Below are positions 44,857 through 53,308 of a DNA stretch of 53,965 nucleotides, piece by piece. Origin of the DNA: Aquisphaera insulae (GTDB lineage Bacteria; Planctomycetota; Planctomycetia; Isosphaerales; Isosphaeraceae). The notes under the pieces are model-generated. The model made no database searches, was not told the origin of the DNA, and saw nothing but the letters and a program-made list of their open reading frames with translations. A program made the translations under genes and the position numbers. The stretch lies in the NCBI RefSeq assembly GCF_011064615.1, contig NZ_JAALJH010000064.1, positions 1-53,965 of the forward strand, given 5' to 3'. Position 1 is the stretch's first letter. Each line of letters starts with the position of its first letter.

Positions 44857-46674
44857 ATGCACCTCCGCGGCGTCCGGCCTGCCTTCGCGATGACCCCGGC
44901 ACTCGGCGCGATTTCGATCTTCCTTATATGCGCTTCTTCGCCCGGATGCCAGGACCCGTCGAGGCTTCCTCCGCGAGCAGCCGGCCGGTCGGAAGTCCCG
45001 TCCGGCGCGGGGGCTACGCCGGGTGCCGAGTTCGCGGACTCGCCGATTCGCTTCCGTGACTCGACGGCCGGCTCCGGGATCGCGTTCCGGCACACCAGCG
45101 GCAACAGCCCGGAGAAGCACTTCCCCACGAGCAACGGGTCGGGCGTCGCCATGCTCGACTACGACGGCGACGGCCTGCTCGACCTCTATTTCGCCTCGAC
45201 GCGAGGGTTCCCGCTGGATGCCCCCGGCCCGTCGATGGGGAACAGGCTGTACCGGAATCGCGGCGACGGGACCTTCGAGGACGTCACGGCGAGGGCCGGC
45301 GTCGGCTACAACGGCTTCTGCCCGGGCGTCGCGGCCGGGGACGTGAACAACGACGGATTCCCGGACCTATACCTCTGCAACTATGGGGCGAACGTCCTTT
45401 ACGTCAATCGGGGCGACGGCACGTTCCGCGCGGTGGAGAGATCCGGCGCCGAGTGCAACGCCTGGTCCTCCTCGGCGGCCTTCCTCGACTACGACGGCGA
45501 CGGCCGGCTGGACCTGTACGTCGCCTGCTACGGGCGCTGGTCCTACGACGAGCCGCACGAGTACTGCGGCGACAGGGCCAGGTCCATCCGCATGTTCTGC
45601 CCGCCCGCGATGATCCCGCCGGATCGCCACTTCCTCCTTCGAAATCGCGGGGACGGGACCTTCGAGGACGCGACCGAACGCGCCGGGATCCTCCGAAAGG
45701 ACGGCCGGGGGCTGGGCGTCGTGGCGGCGGACGTGAACCGGGACGGGCGGATCGACCTCTACGTCGCCAACGACGGATGCCCGCATTTCCTCTTCCTGAA
45801 CCGAGGCGACGGCACGTTCGAGGACGTCACCGCGACCTCGGGCGCGGCCAGCAATGCCGCCGGCCGCTACCAGGGAGGGATGGGCGTCGATGTGGAGGAC
45901 CTGGACGGCGACGGCCTGCCCGAGCTGTTCGTCACCAACTACGCCAACGAGTACAACACGCTCCACCGCACGACCGACGGGCATGGCTACCAGGACATCA
46001 GCGAGGCGGCCGGGATCGTCAAGGACAGCATGGTGGAGGTCGGCTGGGGGTGCAGCCTCTCGGATCTCGACAACGACGGCTGGCCCGACATGATGGTCGT
46101 CAACGGGCACACGGACGAGAACCTGGCGGAACTCGGCCGCGAGGGGGTGTACGAGCAACCGACGCGCATCTGGCGGAATCGCGGCGACGGCCGGTTCGAC
46201 CTCGTCGCCGATCCCGGCCCGTTCTTCCGCGTCGGCCACGTGGGCCGAGGCGCGGCGTTCGGCGACCTGGACAACGACGGCGACATCGACGTGGTCTTCA
46301 GCCGGATGGACAACCTGCCGGCCGTCCTGCTCAACGAGTCGCCCCCCCGGGGCTGGATCCGCCTGGAGCTGGTGGGAACGGCCTCGAACCGCCAGGCGAT
46401 CGGCGCGGCGGTCGAGGTGGTGCTCGACGGCCGGACGCTCCATCGCCAGGTCAAGGGGGGCGGCAGCTACGCCTCGGCGAACGACCCACGGCTGCTCATC
46501 GGAGTCGGCCCGGTTGAGCGCATCAACCGCGTCGAGATCCGCTGGCCGAGCGGCCGGCGATCCACCCTGGAGAGGCCGGAGCTGAGCCGGACGCACCGGA
46601 TCGTCGAGCCTGTCCCCCCGGGGAGCAAGCCGGGTCCGGATCCGCCCGGGAGTCCGCGGGACGGTCGTTCCTGA
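44857..46674 (+). CDS. FG-GAP/VCBS-repeat protein with ASPIC/UnbV domain
   Basis: A 605-residue exported protein. The N-terminal hydrophobic segment ends near SSPGC, a poor lipobox, so lipidation is uncertain. The body carries repeated Ca2+-binding-type FG-GAP/VCBS motifs: LDYDGDGLLDLYFAS, GDVNNDGFPDLYLCNYG, LDYDGDGRLDLYVACYG, ADVNRDGRIDLYVANDG, LDGDGLPELFVTNYANE, LDNDGWPDMMVVNGH, and GDLDNDGDIDVVF. The C-terminal ASPIC/UnbV domain (about 500-580, RLELVGTASNRQAIGAAVEV and VEIRWPSGR) follows. These proteins are common in planctomycetes; their role is unknown. The ATG at 44857 is chosen because upstream residues in the frame run across the divergent promoter region and sulfatase gene. Confidence 0.9.
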   Translation: MHLRGVRPAFAMTPALGAISIFLICASSPGCQDPSRLPPRAAGRSEVPSGAGATPGAEFADSPIRFRDSTAGSGIAFRHTSGNSPEKHFPTSNGSGVAMLDYDGDGLLDLYFASTRGFPLDAPGPSMGNRLYRNRGDGTFEDVTARAGVGYNGFCPGVAAGDVNNDGFPDLYLCNYGANVLYVNRGDGTFRAVERSGAECNAWSSSAAFLDYDGDGRLDLYVACYGRWSYDEPHEYCGDRARSIRMFCPPAMIPPDRHFLLRNRGDGTFEDATERAGILRKDGRGLGVVAADVNRDGRIDLYVANDGCPHFLFLNRGDGTFEDVTATSGAASNAAGRYQGGMGVDVEDLDGDGLPELFVTNYANEYNTLHRTTDGHGYQDISEAAGIVKDSMVEVGWGCSLSDLDNDGWPDMMVVNGHTDENLAELGREGVYEQPTRIWRNRGDGRFDLVADPGPFFRVGHVGRGAAFGDLDNDGDIDVVFSRMDNLPAVLLNESPPRGWIRLELVGTASNRQAIGAAVEVVLDGRTLHRQVKGGGSYASANDPRLLIGVGPVERINRVEIRWPSGRRSTLERPELSRTHRIVEPVPPGSKPGPDPPGSPRDGRS

Positions 46675-46685
46675 CGCCTCGGCCT

Positions 46686-46701
46686 CCGGGCTCAGGCCCG
46701 G
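46686..46701. terminator. Small hairpin between convergent genes
   Basis: CCGGGC (46686-46691) and GCCCGG (46696-46701) pair around a TCAG loop. It lies 11 nt after the FG-GAP stop and covers the stop codon of the small minus-strand gene. No T run on the plus strand. A weak bidirectional terminator is plausible. Confidence 0.35.
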
Positions 46702-46979
46702 CGATTCGACGCGGGATTCGTCAGGTCGATGCCCCATTCGTCGCGGACGAGATCGGGGACCACGCCGAAGGTCGCCCGCCCATCCGCCCACTTCAGGATC
46801 TCGGGATCCCGGGCGGCCTCGGTGCCCAGCCACTCCGGGTCGGGTTCGATGCCGACCGGGCCGAGGTCCAGCCGGTCGGAGTCCCAGCAGATCCGAATGG
46901 TGGCGAACGGGTGGACCGCGACGACATTCGCCCCGGTGTTCCACAATCCTGAGGCTCGCCGCCTGACCGCCACCCGCAC
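46692..46979 (-). CDS. Hypothetical protein, 95 aa
   Basis: A 95-residue frame starting 5 nt after the RND adaptor stop on the same strand. No family is recognised. The central VAVHPFATIRICWDSDRLDLGPVG and EWLGTEAARDPEILKWADGRATFGVVPD segments look like a real folded protein rather than GC-rich noise (balanced hydrophobic residues, few arginine/proline runs), but the N-terminal RVAVRRR is suspicious. It may be the last gene of the RND operon, or a spurious frame. No credible alternative on the plus strand was found. Confidence 0.45.
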   Translation of the reverse strand: MRVAVRRRASGLWNTGANVVAVHPFATIRICWDSDRLDLGPVGIEPDPEWLGTEAARDPEILKWADGRATFGVVPDLVRDEWGIDLTNPASNRRA

Positions 46980-46984
46980 GCGGA

Positions 46985-48322
46985 TCAGAGCGAGGCCGAG
47001 GGGACCGGCTCCACCTTGGCCCCTTCGGGCAGGTCGTCCCCGGGGCGGATCACGACGGTCTCTCCCGGAGAGACGCCGGAGACCACCTCCACGGTGTTTC
47101 CGAAGTCGCGGCCGACCGTGACGAAATGGTAGCGGAGCGCCCCTTCCGCGTCCAGCGTGGCGAGCTTGGTGCCCTCGGCCCGGGAGATGATCGCGGCGCC
47201 GGGCACCTGGACGACGTTGGACGGGGCCTCCAGCCGGAAGCGGACCTGGAGGTACATCCCGGGCAAGAGGGCGTCATCCGGGTTGGGCACCTCGGCCTCG
47301 ACGCGGAGGGTCCGCGTCTTCGGGTCCACCCGGCCCGTCGTGCGGACGACCTTGCCGGGGAACTCGCGGCCGGGTGATTCGCGGCGGAAGACCGGAGCCT
47401 CGAGGCCGGCATGGATGGCCGTCGCGTACGTCTGGGGGACGTCGGCAATCACGCGGAGGATGTCGTTCCGGGCGACGTGGAAGAGCTCCGCGGCGTTCGC
47501 GTCGTCGGCCACGATCAGCGCCCCCGAGTCGTAGTTCCTGGCCGTGATGACGCCGTCGAACGGGGCGACGACCTTCTGAAACGCCTGGAGATCCTCCAGC
47601 CGCTTCACGTCCGCGGCGTTGGCCTCGATCACGGCCTCGGAGACCTTGGTCGTGGCGGACGCGACCTTGAAGGCGGCTTCCGCGTCGTCGTACTCCTGGT
47701 GAGAGACGGCCGCGTTGCCGTGGAGCCGTCGCGTACGCATGAGGGTGATCTGGGCCAGCCGTTCGCTGGCGCGGTCTCGTTCGAGCGTGGCCTTGGACTG
47801 GTTCAGCGTCGCCCGGGCGCGGAGGAGCTGGCTGTCCACTTCCGGGGTCTCGATCTCGGCGAGGAGCTGCCCTTCCTTGACGCGGTCGCCGATGTCCACG
47901 AGCCGGCGCTTGAGGTAGCCGCTGGTCCGGGCGTAGACCGCGGTCTGGTAGAGCGGCGACGCGGTCGCGGGGAGGATCTGATCGACGGTCCCGGAGGCCC
48001 TCGCCGCGACGACCGTGAGCACGCGCGGCTTCTCGTTGCGGACGACATGCTGCACGGCGTCGCGCTCGATTCTCTGGTGCTCCCGCCCCTGGATGGCCGC
48101 CCAGGAGAGCCCCCCCATCGAGACGGCCAGGAACGCTCCGATGCCGAACAGACGCGTCAGCGGCGGCCGCTGCGGCGGGGGCTCGTCGCCCTGCTTCTCG
48201 TGGGCCATCGAACGGACCGCGACGGTTGTGGATTCGGTCGGGGGCTCCGGGCGATGCGGCTCGAGGCAAGACCCCTCGGGAGGCTTCGGCGGACGGTCTT
48301 CCATCATGGCCGTGTTGTTCAT
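46985..48322 (-). CDS. RND efflux periplasmic adaptor (HlyD/AcrA family)
   Basis: A 445-residue membrane fusion protein linking an inner-membrane RND pump to an outer-membrane channel. After a polar N-terminus and a membrane segment (about residues 68-82) come the beta-barrel/lipoyl parts (ATASPLYQTAVYARTSGYLKRRLVDIGDRVKEGQLLAEIETPEVDSQL), a helical hairpin (LNQSKATLERDRASERL), VAPFDGVITARNYDSGALI, and the C-terminal barrel with VSGVSPGETVVIRPGDDLPEGAKV. It overlaps the permease stop by 4 bp (ATGA) and is therefore translated after it, an inverted order compared with acrAB. An outer-membrane TolC partner is not seen here. Confidence 0.92.
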   Translation of the reverse strand: MNNTAMMEDRPPKPPEGSCLEPHRPEPPTESTTVAVRSMAHEKQGDEPPPQRPPLTRLFGIGAFLAVSMGGLSWAAIQGREHQRIERDAVQHVVRNEKPRVLTVVAARASGTVDQILPATASPLYQTAVYARTSGYLKRRLVDIGDRVKEGQLLAEIETPEVDSQLLRARATLNQSKATLERDRASERLAQITLMRTRRLHGNAAVSHQEYDDAEAAFKVASATTKVSEAVIEANAADVKRLEDLQAFQKVVAPFDGVITARNYDSGALIVADDANAAELFHVARNDILRVIADVPQTYATAIHAGLEAPVFRRESPGREFPGKVVRTTGRVDPKTRTLRVEAEVPNPDDALLPGMYLQVRFRLEAPSNVVQVPGAAIISRAEGTKLATLDAEGALRYHFVTVGRDFGNTVEVVSGVSPGETVVIRPGDDLPEGAKVEPVPSASL

Positions 48323-51300
48323 GCGTGGGCTCCCGCGAGATCGCGTTCAGGGGTCGTCAGGGTCGTGTCCGTCGACTCATCGTCGTCGTCGTTGGCGACG
48401 GCGGAGCGGTCGCGGCGACGGAGGATGCTGTAGACGATCGGGACGAAGAAGAGGGTGTAGCCGGTCGCGACCAGGAGGCCGCCGATGACCGCTCGGCCCA
48501 GCGGTGCGTTCTGCTCGCCGCCGTCGCCGAGGCCGAGCGACATGGGCAGCATGCCGACGATCATGGCGAAGGCGGTCATGACCACGGGCCGCAGCCGGGT
48601 GGCGCCGGCGTCCATGGCCGCCTGGTAGGCGGTGCGGCCCTCGGCGCGGCGGTCATTGGCGAAGGTAACCATCAGGATGCTGTTGGCCGTGGCCACGCCG
48701 ACGGTCATGATCCCGCCCATCAGGGCCGGCACGCTGATCGTCGTCCCCGTCCCAAACAGGGCCCAGAGGATGCCGGCCGCCGCGCCCGGCAGGGCCGTGA
48801 GGATGATGAACGGATCCAGCCACGACTGGAAGTTCACGACCATCAGCAGGTAGACCAGCAGCACCGCGAACGCCAGCCCGAAGCCCAGGCCGATGAACGA
48901 CTCGTGCATGCTCTCCACCTGGCCGCGGACGAAGATCTGGCTCCCCTTCGGCAGCGTCCGGCGAGCGCCCTCGATGATCCGCGAGACGTCGGTCGAGGCG
49001 CCGCCGAGGTCGCGGTCCTGGACGTTGGCGCAGACTTCATAGACGGGCTGGACGTTGTAATGAGTGATGAGGCCCGGAGACTCCGCCCGCCGCAGGCTCG
49101 CGATGTTGGCCAGGAGCTGGGGCGCCGCTCCGCCGCCGGGGAAGGTCACCGGCGTGTTCATGAGGGCGTCCACGGAATCGATCTCGCGCTGGGGCGTCTG
49201 CACGGCGACCCGGTAGTTCACGCCGTTCTTCGGGTTCACCCAGAAATTCGGCGACACGATGTTCGACGAGCTGAGCGTCACGAGCATCGCGCGGGCCGCC
49301 TCTTGCTGGGTCACGCTCAGCCCGGAGGCGAGCACGCGGTCCACGTCCACGCGAAGGTCCGGCGAGTCGGTCACCTGGCGGATCCGGACGTCCACCAGGC
49401 CGGGGACGCGGGCCAACTCGTCGCGCAGCTTCTTGGCGACCTCGATGTTCTCTGCCCTCCGGATGCCGACCACCTGGACGTCGATCGGCGCCGGCTTTCC
49501 GAAGGTGAGGACCTGGCCGGTGATGTCCGCCGGCAGGAAGTCGAAGTGGCAGCCGGGGAACTTCCGGCCGAGCTCGCGTCGGAGCGTCCGCACGAAGTCG
49601 GCCGTCGGCCTGTGGTCCTCGTTCAGGGCCACCAGGATCTCCCCGTCGGACACGCTCACCAGCTCGTTGCTGATGTACGCGGTGTTGGTGAAGAACGGCG
49701 AGATCCCCATGTTGTCCAGGATCATCTCCCGCTCGTGCGCGGGGATGACCTCGCGGATGACGTCCTCCACCTGGCCGAAGATCCGCTCGGTCTCCTCGAT
49801 CCGCGTCCCGGACGGGGCACGAACGTGCAGCCTGATCTGCCCCGCATCCACGGTCGGGAAGAAGTCGCGGCCGATCAGGGGAACCAGCGCGAACGATCCG
49901 AACGCGAACGCGAGCATCCCCCCCGCGGTCGCGATTCGGTGTGACATCGCGAAGGCCAGCAGCCCGCGATAGCCCTGGCGGAAGACCTCGAACCGCCGCT
50001 CGAAGCCCGCGTGAAGCCGGCCGAAGAAGCCCGAGGAGGCATGATGACCCCCCCGAGCCAGTTGCTTCGCCTCGCCCTTCAGCAGGTAGAGGACCATCGT
50101 CGGCACGAGGGTCCGCGAGAGCATGTAGCTGGCCATCATGGCGAGGATCACCGCCAGCGCCAGCGGGATGAACAGGTACGCGGCCGGCCCCGTCAGGAAG
50201 ACGACCGGCACGAAGACGATGCAGATCGCCAGGGTGCTGACGAAGGCCGGCGCCGCGATCTGCTCGGCACCGTCGAGGATCGCCCGGCGGATCGGCTTCT
50301 TCATGGCCATGTTCCGGTGGACGTTCTCGATCTCCACCGTCGCGTCGTCCACCAGGATGCCCACCGCGAGCGCCAGGCCGCCCAGGGTCATCACGTTGAG
50401 CGTGTAGCCGAAGGCCCAGAGCGCCAGGATCGAGCAGAGGATCGACAGGGGGATCGATGTGACCACGATGAGCGTGGATCGCCACGAGCCCAGGAAGATC
50501 AGGATCAGGAGCCCGGTCAGGCCCGCGGCGATGGCCCCTTCCTTGAGCACGCCGCCGACGGCCTCGCGGACGAAGACCGACTGGTCGAAGAGGATCTCCA
50601 GGTGGACCTCGGGGGGCAACTGCGCCTGGATGTTCGGGAGCGCCGCGCGGACCCGCTCGACGACGTCCAGCGTGCTGGCCCCTTCGCCCTTGAGGATCGG
50701 CATGAGCACGGCGCGGCGGCCGTCCTGGCGGACCACGTTGGTCTGCACGGCGTACCCGTCACGCACGTAGGCGACGTCCCGGAGATAGACCGGCACGCCG
50801 TCGCGGGACTTCACCGGGATCTCGTTGAACGCCTCCACGACCTCCGGGCTGCTGTTGACCCGGATGTTATATTCCGTCTCGCCGATCTTCGCCGTCCCGG
50901 ACGGGAGGATCAGGTTCTGGGTGTTGAGCGCGGCGCTGACTTCCGCCGCGGAGAGGCCCAGGGCATAGAGCTTGTCCGGGTCGATATCCACCATCACCTG
51001 CCGCGGCTTGCCGCCGTAGGGCTGCGGCACGCGTGCACCCTGCACGGTCCCCAGCCGCTGGATGATGAAGTTCGCGGCGAAGTCATAGATCTGCGCCTCC
51101 GTCAGCGTCTCGCTGGAGACCGCAATCTGGACGATGGGGACGCTCGTGGCGCTGTAGCGGACGATGAACGGCGGCGTGGTCCCCGGCGGCATGTTGTTGA
51201 GGATCGTCTGGCAGGTTGCCGTCACCTGCGCGACGCCGGCCTCCACCTTGGCCCCCTGCTGGAAGAAGATCCGGAGCACGCCCACCCCGCTCATGGACTG

Positions 51301-51549
51301 GCTCTCGATGTGCTCGATATCATTGACGGAAGCGGTCAGCACGCGCTCGGTGACGAGGATGAACCGACGCTCAACCTCCTCCGGCGCCATGCCCGAATAC
51401 ATGTAAACAACCGTGACGACCGGGATGTCGATGTTCGGGAAGTTGTCGACCGGCATCCGCACGATCGCGACGAGGCCGACCACCGCGATCAGGATCGATG
51501 CCACGACGAAGGTGTACGTGCGGTCGAGTGCCAGACGAACAATCCACAT
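48319..51549 (-). CDS. RND efflux permease (AcrB/MdtB-like)
   Basis: A 1076-residue inner-membrane proton-driven efflux pump of the RND superfamily. Twelve membrane helices can be traced: helix 1 at about residues 13-30, helices 2-6 around 340-490, helix 7 near 540, helices 8-12 around 885-1050. Signature segments are PNIDIPVVTVVYMYSGMAPEEVE, GILVDDATVEIENVHRN (the conserved GxxxDDAxxxxEN block, about residues 400-416) and GRDFFPTVDAGQIRLHVRAP at the second periplasmic domain. Substrate is unknown; a drug or metal pump cannot be decided. The gene is divergent from a GntR regulator through a 146-bp region with overlapping promoters. Confidence 0.94.
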   Translation of the reverse strand: MWIVRLALDRTYTFVVASILIAVVGLVAIVRMPVDNFPNIDIPVVTVVYMYSGMAPEEVERRFILVTERVLTASVNDIEHIESQSMSGVGVLRIFFQQGAKVEAGVAQVTATCQTILNNMPPGTTPPFIVRYSATSVPIVQIAVSSETLTEAQIYDFAANFIIQRLGTVQGARVPQPYGGKPRQVMVDIDPDKLYALGLSAAEVSAALNTQNLILPSGTAKIGETEYNIRVNSSPEVVEAFNEIPVKSRDGVPVYLRDVAYVRDGYAVQTNVVRQDGRRAVLMPILKGEGASTLDVVERVRAALPNIQAQLPPEVHLEILFDQSVFVREAVGGVLKEGAIAAGLTGLLILIFLGSWRSTLIVVTSIPLSILCSILALWAFGYTLNVMTLGGLALAVGILVDDATVEIENVHRNMAMKKPIRRAILDGAEQIAAPAFVSTLAICIVFVPVVFLTGPAAYLFIPLALAVILAMMASYMLSRTLVPTMVLYLLKGEAKQLARGGHHASSGFFGRLHAGFERRFEVFRQGYRGLLAFAMSHRIATAGGMLAFAFGSFALVPLIGRDFFPTVDAGQIRLHVRAPSGTRIEETERIFGQVEDVIREVIPAHEREMILDNMGISPFFTNTAYISNELVSVSDGEILVALNEDHRPTADFVRTLRRELGRKFPGCHFDFLPADITGQVLTFGKPAPIDVQVVGIRRAENIEVAKKLRDELARVPGLVDVRIRQVTDSPDLRVDVDRVLASGLSVTQQEAARAMLVTLSSSNIVSPNFWVNPKNGVNYRVAVQTPQREIDSVDALMNTPVTFPGGGAAPQLLANIASLRRAESPGLITHYNVQPVYEVCANVQDRDLGGASTDVSRIIEGARRTLPKGSQIFVRGQVESMHESFIGLGFGLAFAVLLVYLLMVVNFQSWLDPFIILTALPGAAAGILWALFGTGTTISVPALMGGIMTVGVATANSILMVTFANDRRAEGRTAYQAAMDAGATRLRPVVMTAFAMIVGMLPMSLGLGDGGEQNAPLGRAVIGGLLVATGYTLFFVPIVYSILRRRDRSAVANDDDDESTDTTLTTPERDLAGAHA

Positions 51550-51633
51550 GCCTTCACCTCATTACGCCCCGGCGATCCCGGCCCGGAAGACCTCGGCCGG
51601 CCTGCGAGCAGGATGACTCCGGGGTGCACGCGA

Positions 51634-51661
51634 ATTATTGATTATTGATAATCGAAGTCAA
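51634..51661 (-). promoter_or_regulatory. Candidate promoter of the RND efflux operon
   Basis: Minus strand TTGACT (plus 51656-51661), a 16-nt spacer, then AATAAT (51634-51639). It overlaps the divergent promoter of the GntR gene and contains the palindrome 51640-51653. The start codon of the permease is 85 nt downstream of the -10 element. Confidence 0.5.
51640..51653. promoter_or_regulatory. Palindromic operator candidate shared by divergent promoters
   Basis: GATTATTGATAATC: GATTAT and ATAATC arms, 6-bp perfect inverted repeat with a 2-nt centre. It overlaps the -35 box of the GntR gene promoter and fills most of the spacer of the opposing RND promoter, in an AT-rich island unlike the surrounding DNA. 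It is a natural binding site for the adjacent GntR regulator; inference. Confidence 0.55.
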
Positions 51662-51673
51662 GGGAGCTAGAAT
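51645..51673 (+). promoter_or_regulatory. Candidate promoter of the GntR-ABC operon
   Basis: TTGATA (51645-51650), exactly 17 nt, then TAGAAT (51668-51673). Each box differs from consensus by one position. Transcription would begin about 15 nt before the ATG at 51696, leaving a short leader with the ribosome binding site GGGGG. Confidence 0.6.
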
Positions 51674-51695
51674 TGACAAGAGCAGGGGGTGTGCG

Positions 51696-52424
51696 ATGGC
51701 GGTCGTGAAGAAGAACTGCATCCGCAACCAGGTCCGGCGCGCGCTCGCGGAGCGGATCTTGAACGGCTACTACCAGCCCGGGGACAGGCTGGTTGAGCTG
51801 CAGATCGCGCGCGAATTCGGCGTCAGCCAGGGTACGGTGCGGGAGGCGTTCCTGGAGCTGGAGGGCTCGCGCCTGGTCGAGTGCGGCTCGTACCGGGGGA
51901 CGCGGGTCCGGTCGATTTGCATGCGTGAAGTGCGCGAAGCGTACCTGGCCCGGGGGATGATCGAGCAGGAGGCCGCGCCGGCGGCGGCGAGGAAGTTCAT
52001 GGGGGACGTCGAGTTCCTGCGGAAGGAGGACGCGGAGATCCTGCGGGCCTTCGCCGCCGGGGATCTCGTCATGGTCTCCAAGCGGAACGCCCTGCTGCAC
52101 CGGGCGATCATCGAGGCCGCGGGCAACTCGGTGCTGCTCCGCCTCTGGGATTCGCTCTCCTTCGAGACGCTGACCCTCGTGCGCGTGACGCGGCCGGACG
52201 GGATCGAGTGCCTCCGGGCGACGCTCGACGATCACGCGCGGATCATCGACGCGCTCGAGGCGGGCGACGGCGAGCTCGCCGGGCGGCTCCTCCGCGAGCA
52301 TTCGACGGCGATCCTGCCGCGCGACGAGGGGCCGTGCGAGGACGATGCCCCGGCGGCCCGCGAGCCGGAGCCTCGGCCGGCGAAGCAGGCCGCCGGCGGG
52401 CCGAAGCGAAAGATCGGAGCATGA
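51696..52424 (+). CDS. GntR-family transcriptional regulator, FCD/FadR subfamily
   Basis: A 242-residue DNA-binding regulator. The N-terminal winged helix-turn-helix (about residues 9-72; LAERILNGYYQPGDRLVELQIAREFGVSQGTVREAFLELEGSRLVE) is typical of GntR. It is followed by an all-helical FCD ligand-binding domain (about 78-215) with the conserved D-x(n)-H-x(n)-H pattern visible as RNALLHRAIIEAAGN and DDHARIIDALEAGD. The last 30 residues are charged. The ATG at 51696 has a strong promoter and GGGGG upstream. It overlaps the ABC ATPase gene (ATGA), and is divergent from the RND operon, so it probably controls both. The effector is unknown. Confidence 0.92.
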   Translation: MAVVKKNCIRNQVRRALAERILNGYYQPGDRLVELQIAREFGVSQGTVREAFLELEGSRLVECGSYRGTRVRSICMREVREAYLARGMIEQEAAPAAARKFMGDVEFLRKEDAEILRAFAAGDLVMVSKRNALLHRAIIEAAGNSVLLRLWDSLSFETLTLVRVTRPDGIECLRATLDDHARIIDALEAGDGELAGRLLREHSTAILPRDEGPCEDDAPAAREPEPRPAKQAAGGPKRKIGA

Positions 52425-53272
52425 CCGTGGTGGGCGAGGAAGCGAATGGGAGCGGCCCCGCGCCGGCGATCGCGGTGCGGGGCGTGGGCGTGGTCCGCGA
52501 CGGCCGCTGGATCCTGAAGGATGTGGACTGGACGGTCCCCTCCGGGGCCTGCGTGGCCCTCCTCGGCCCCAACGGCAGCGGCAAGAGCTCGATGGCCCGC
52601 GTCGTGGCCGGCTACCTCTGGCCGACCGAAGGGGAGGTCCGCGTGCTCGGCGAGCTCTTCGGCGAGGTGAACCTGCAGGAGCTGCGCGAGTCGCTCCGCC
52701 TCGTCCAGCCGCACGGCCAGGCCGAGCCCCCGCCGGAGATGACCGCGCTTCAGGTCGCGCTCACCGGGGCGTTCGGCACGGTCGGCCTCTATCGCGAGGT
52801 CTCGCCGGAGCTTCGCAGAGAGGCCGAGCGGCTGCTCGGCGTGGTCGGCCTGCGGGCCGTGATGGACCATGCCTATCAGACGCTGAGCAACGGCGAGCGG
52901 ATCCGCTGCCTGATCGCCCGGGCACTCGTCTGCAAGCCGCGGCTGCTCTTGCTGGATGAGCCGACCGCAGGGCTCGACCTGCTGGCCCGCGAGCAGGTCC
53001 TCGCCACGATCCAGTCGCTCCACCAGGCCGGCGACGACCCGCCGACGATCGTGCTGATCACCCACCATCTGGAGGAGCTGCCGCCGGCCGTCTCGCACGT
53101 GACGATCCTCGACGAGGGCCGGGTCGCCGCCGACGGCCCCCCCGCCGAGGTCCTCCGCGGGGAGCTCCTCTCGAAGGTCTACCGCTGCCCGCTCGAGGTC
53201 ACCCACCACGACGGCCGCTTCTACACGCGCGTGAGCCCCGGCGCCTGGGAGGGGCTGCTGGCACCGGGCTGA
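52421..53272 (+). CDS. ABC transporter ATP-binding protein, stand-alone
   Basis: A 283-residue ABC ATPase. Motifs are Walker A GPNGSGKSS (about residues 48-56), Q-loop near LVQPHG, ABC signature LSNGERIR (about 152-159), Walker B LLLLDEPTAGLD, and the H-loop THH. The signature is a variant of LSGGQ with Asn-Gly-Glu, as in YlmA/ModF-type proteins. No permease or substrate-binding gene adjoins it, so it either pairs with a distant permease or works outside transport. The ATG overlaps the GntR stop (ATGA), so translation is coupled and the two probably share a purpose, possibly a regulatory or stress role. A separate function from the RND pump is not excluded. Confidence 0.88.
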   Translation: MTVVGEEANGSGPAPAIAVRGVGVVRDGRWILKDVDWTVPSGACVALLGPNGSGKSSMARVVAGYLWPTEGEVRVLGELFGEVNLQELRESLRLVQPHGQAEPPPEMTALQVALTGAFGTVGLYREVSPELRREAERLLGVVGLRAVMDHAYQTLSNGERIRCLIARALVCKPRLLLLDEPTAGLDLLAREQVLATIQSLHQAGDDPPTIVLITHHLEELPPAVSHVTILDEGRVAADGPPAEVLRGELLSKVYRCPLEVTHHDGRFYTRVSPGAWEGLLAPG

Positions 53273-53308
53273 CGGAGGACGGCCGCCCCGGGCCGGGCCC
53301 AGCGGCGA

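Noticed and set aside
52208..52420. Upstream extension of the ABC ATPase into the GntR gene
   Set aside because: It overlaps a well-supported regulator and is Arg/Pro/Ala-rich. ATG 52421 with ATGA overlap is preferred.
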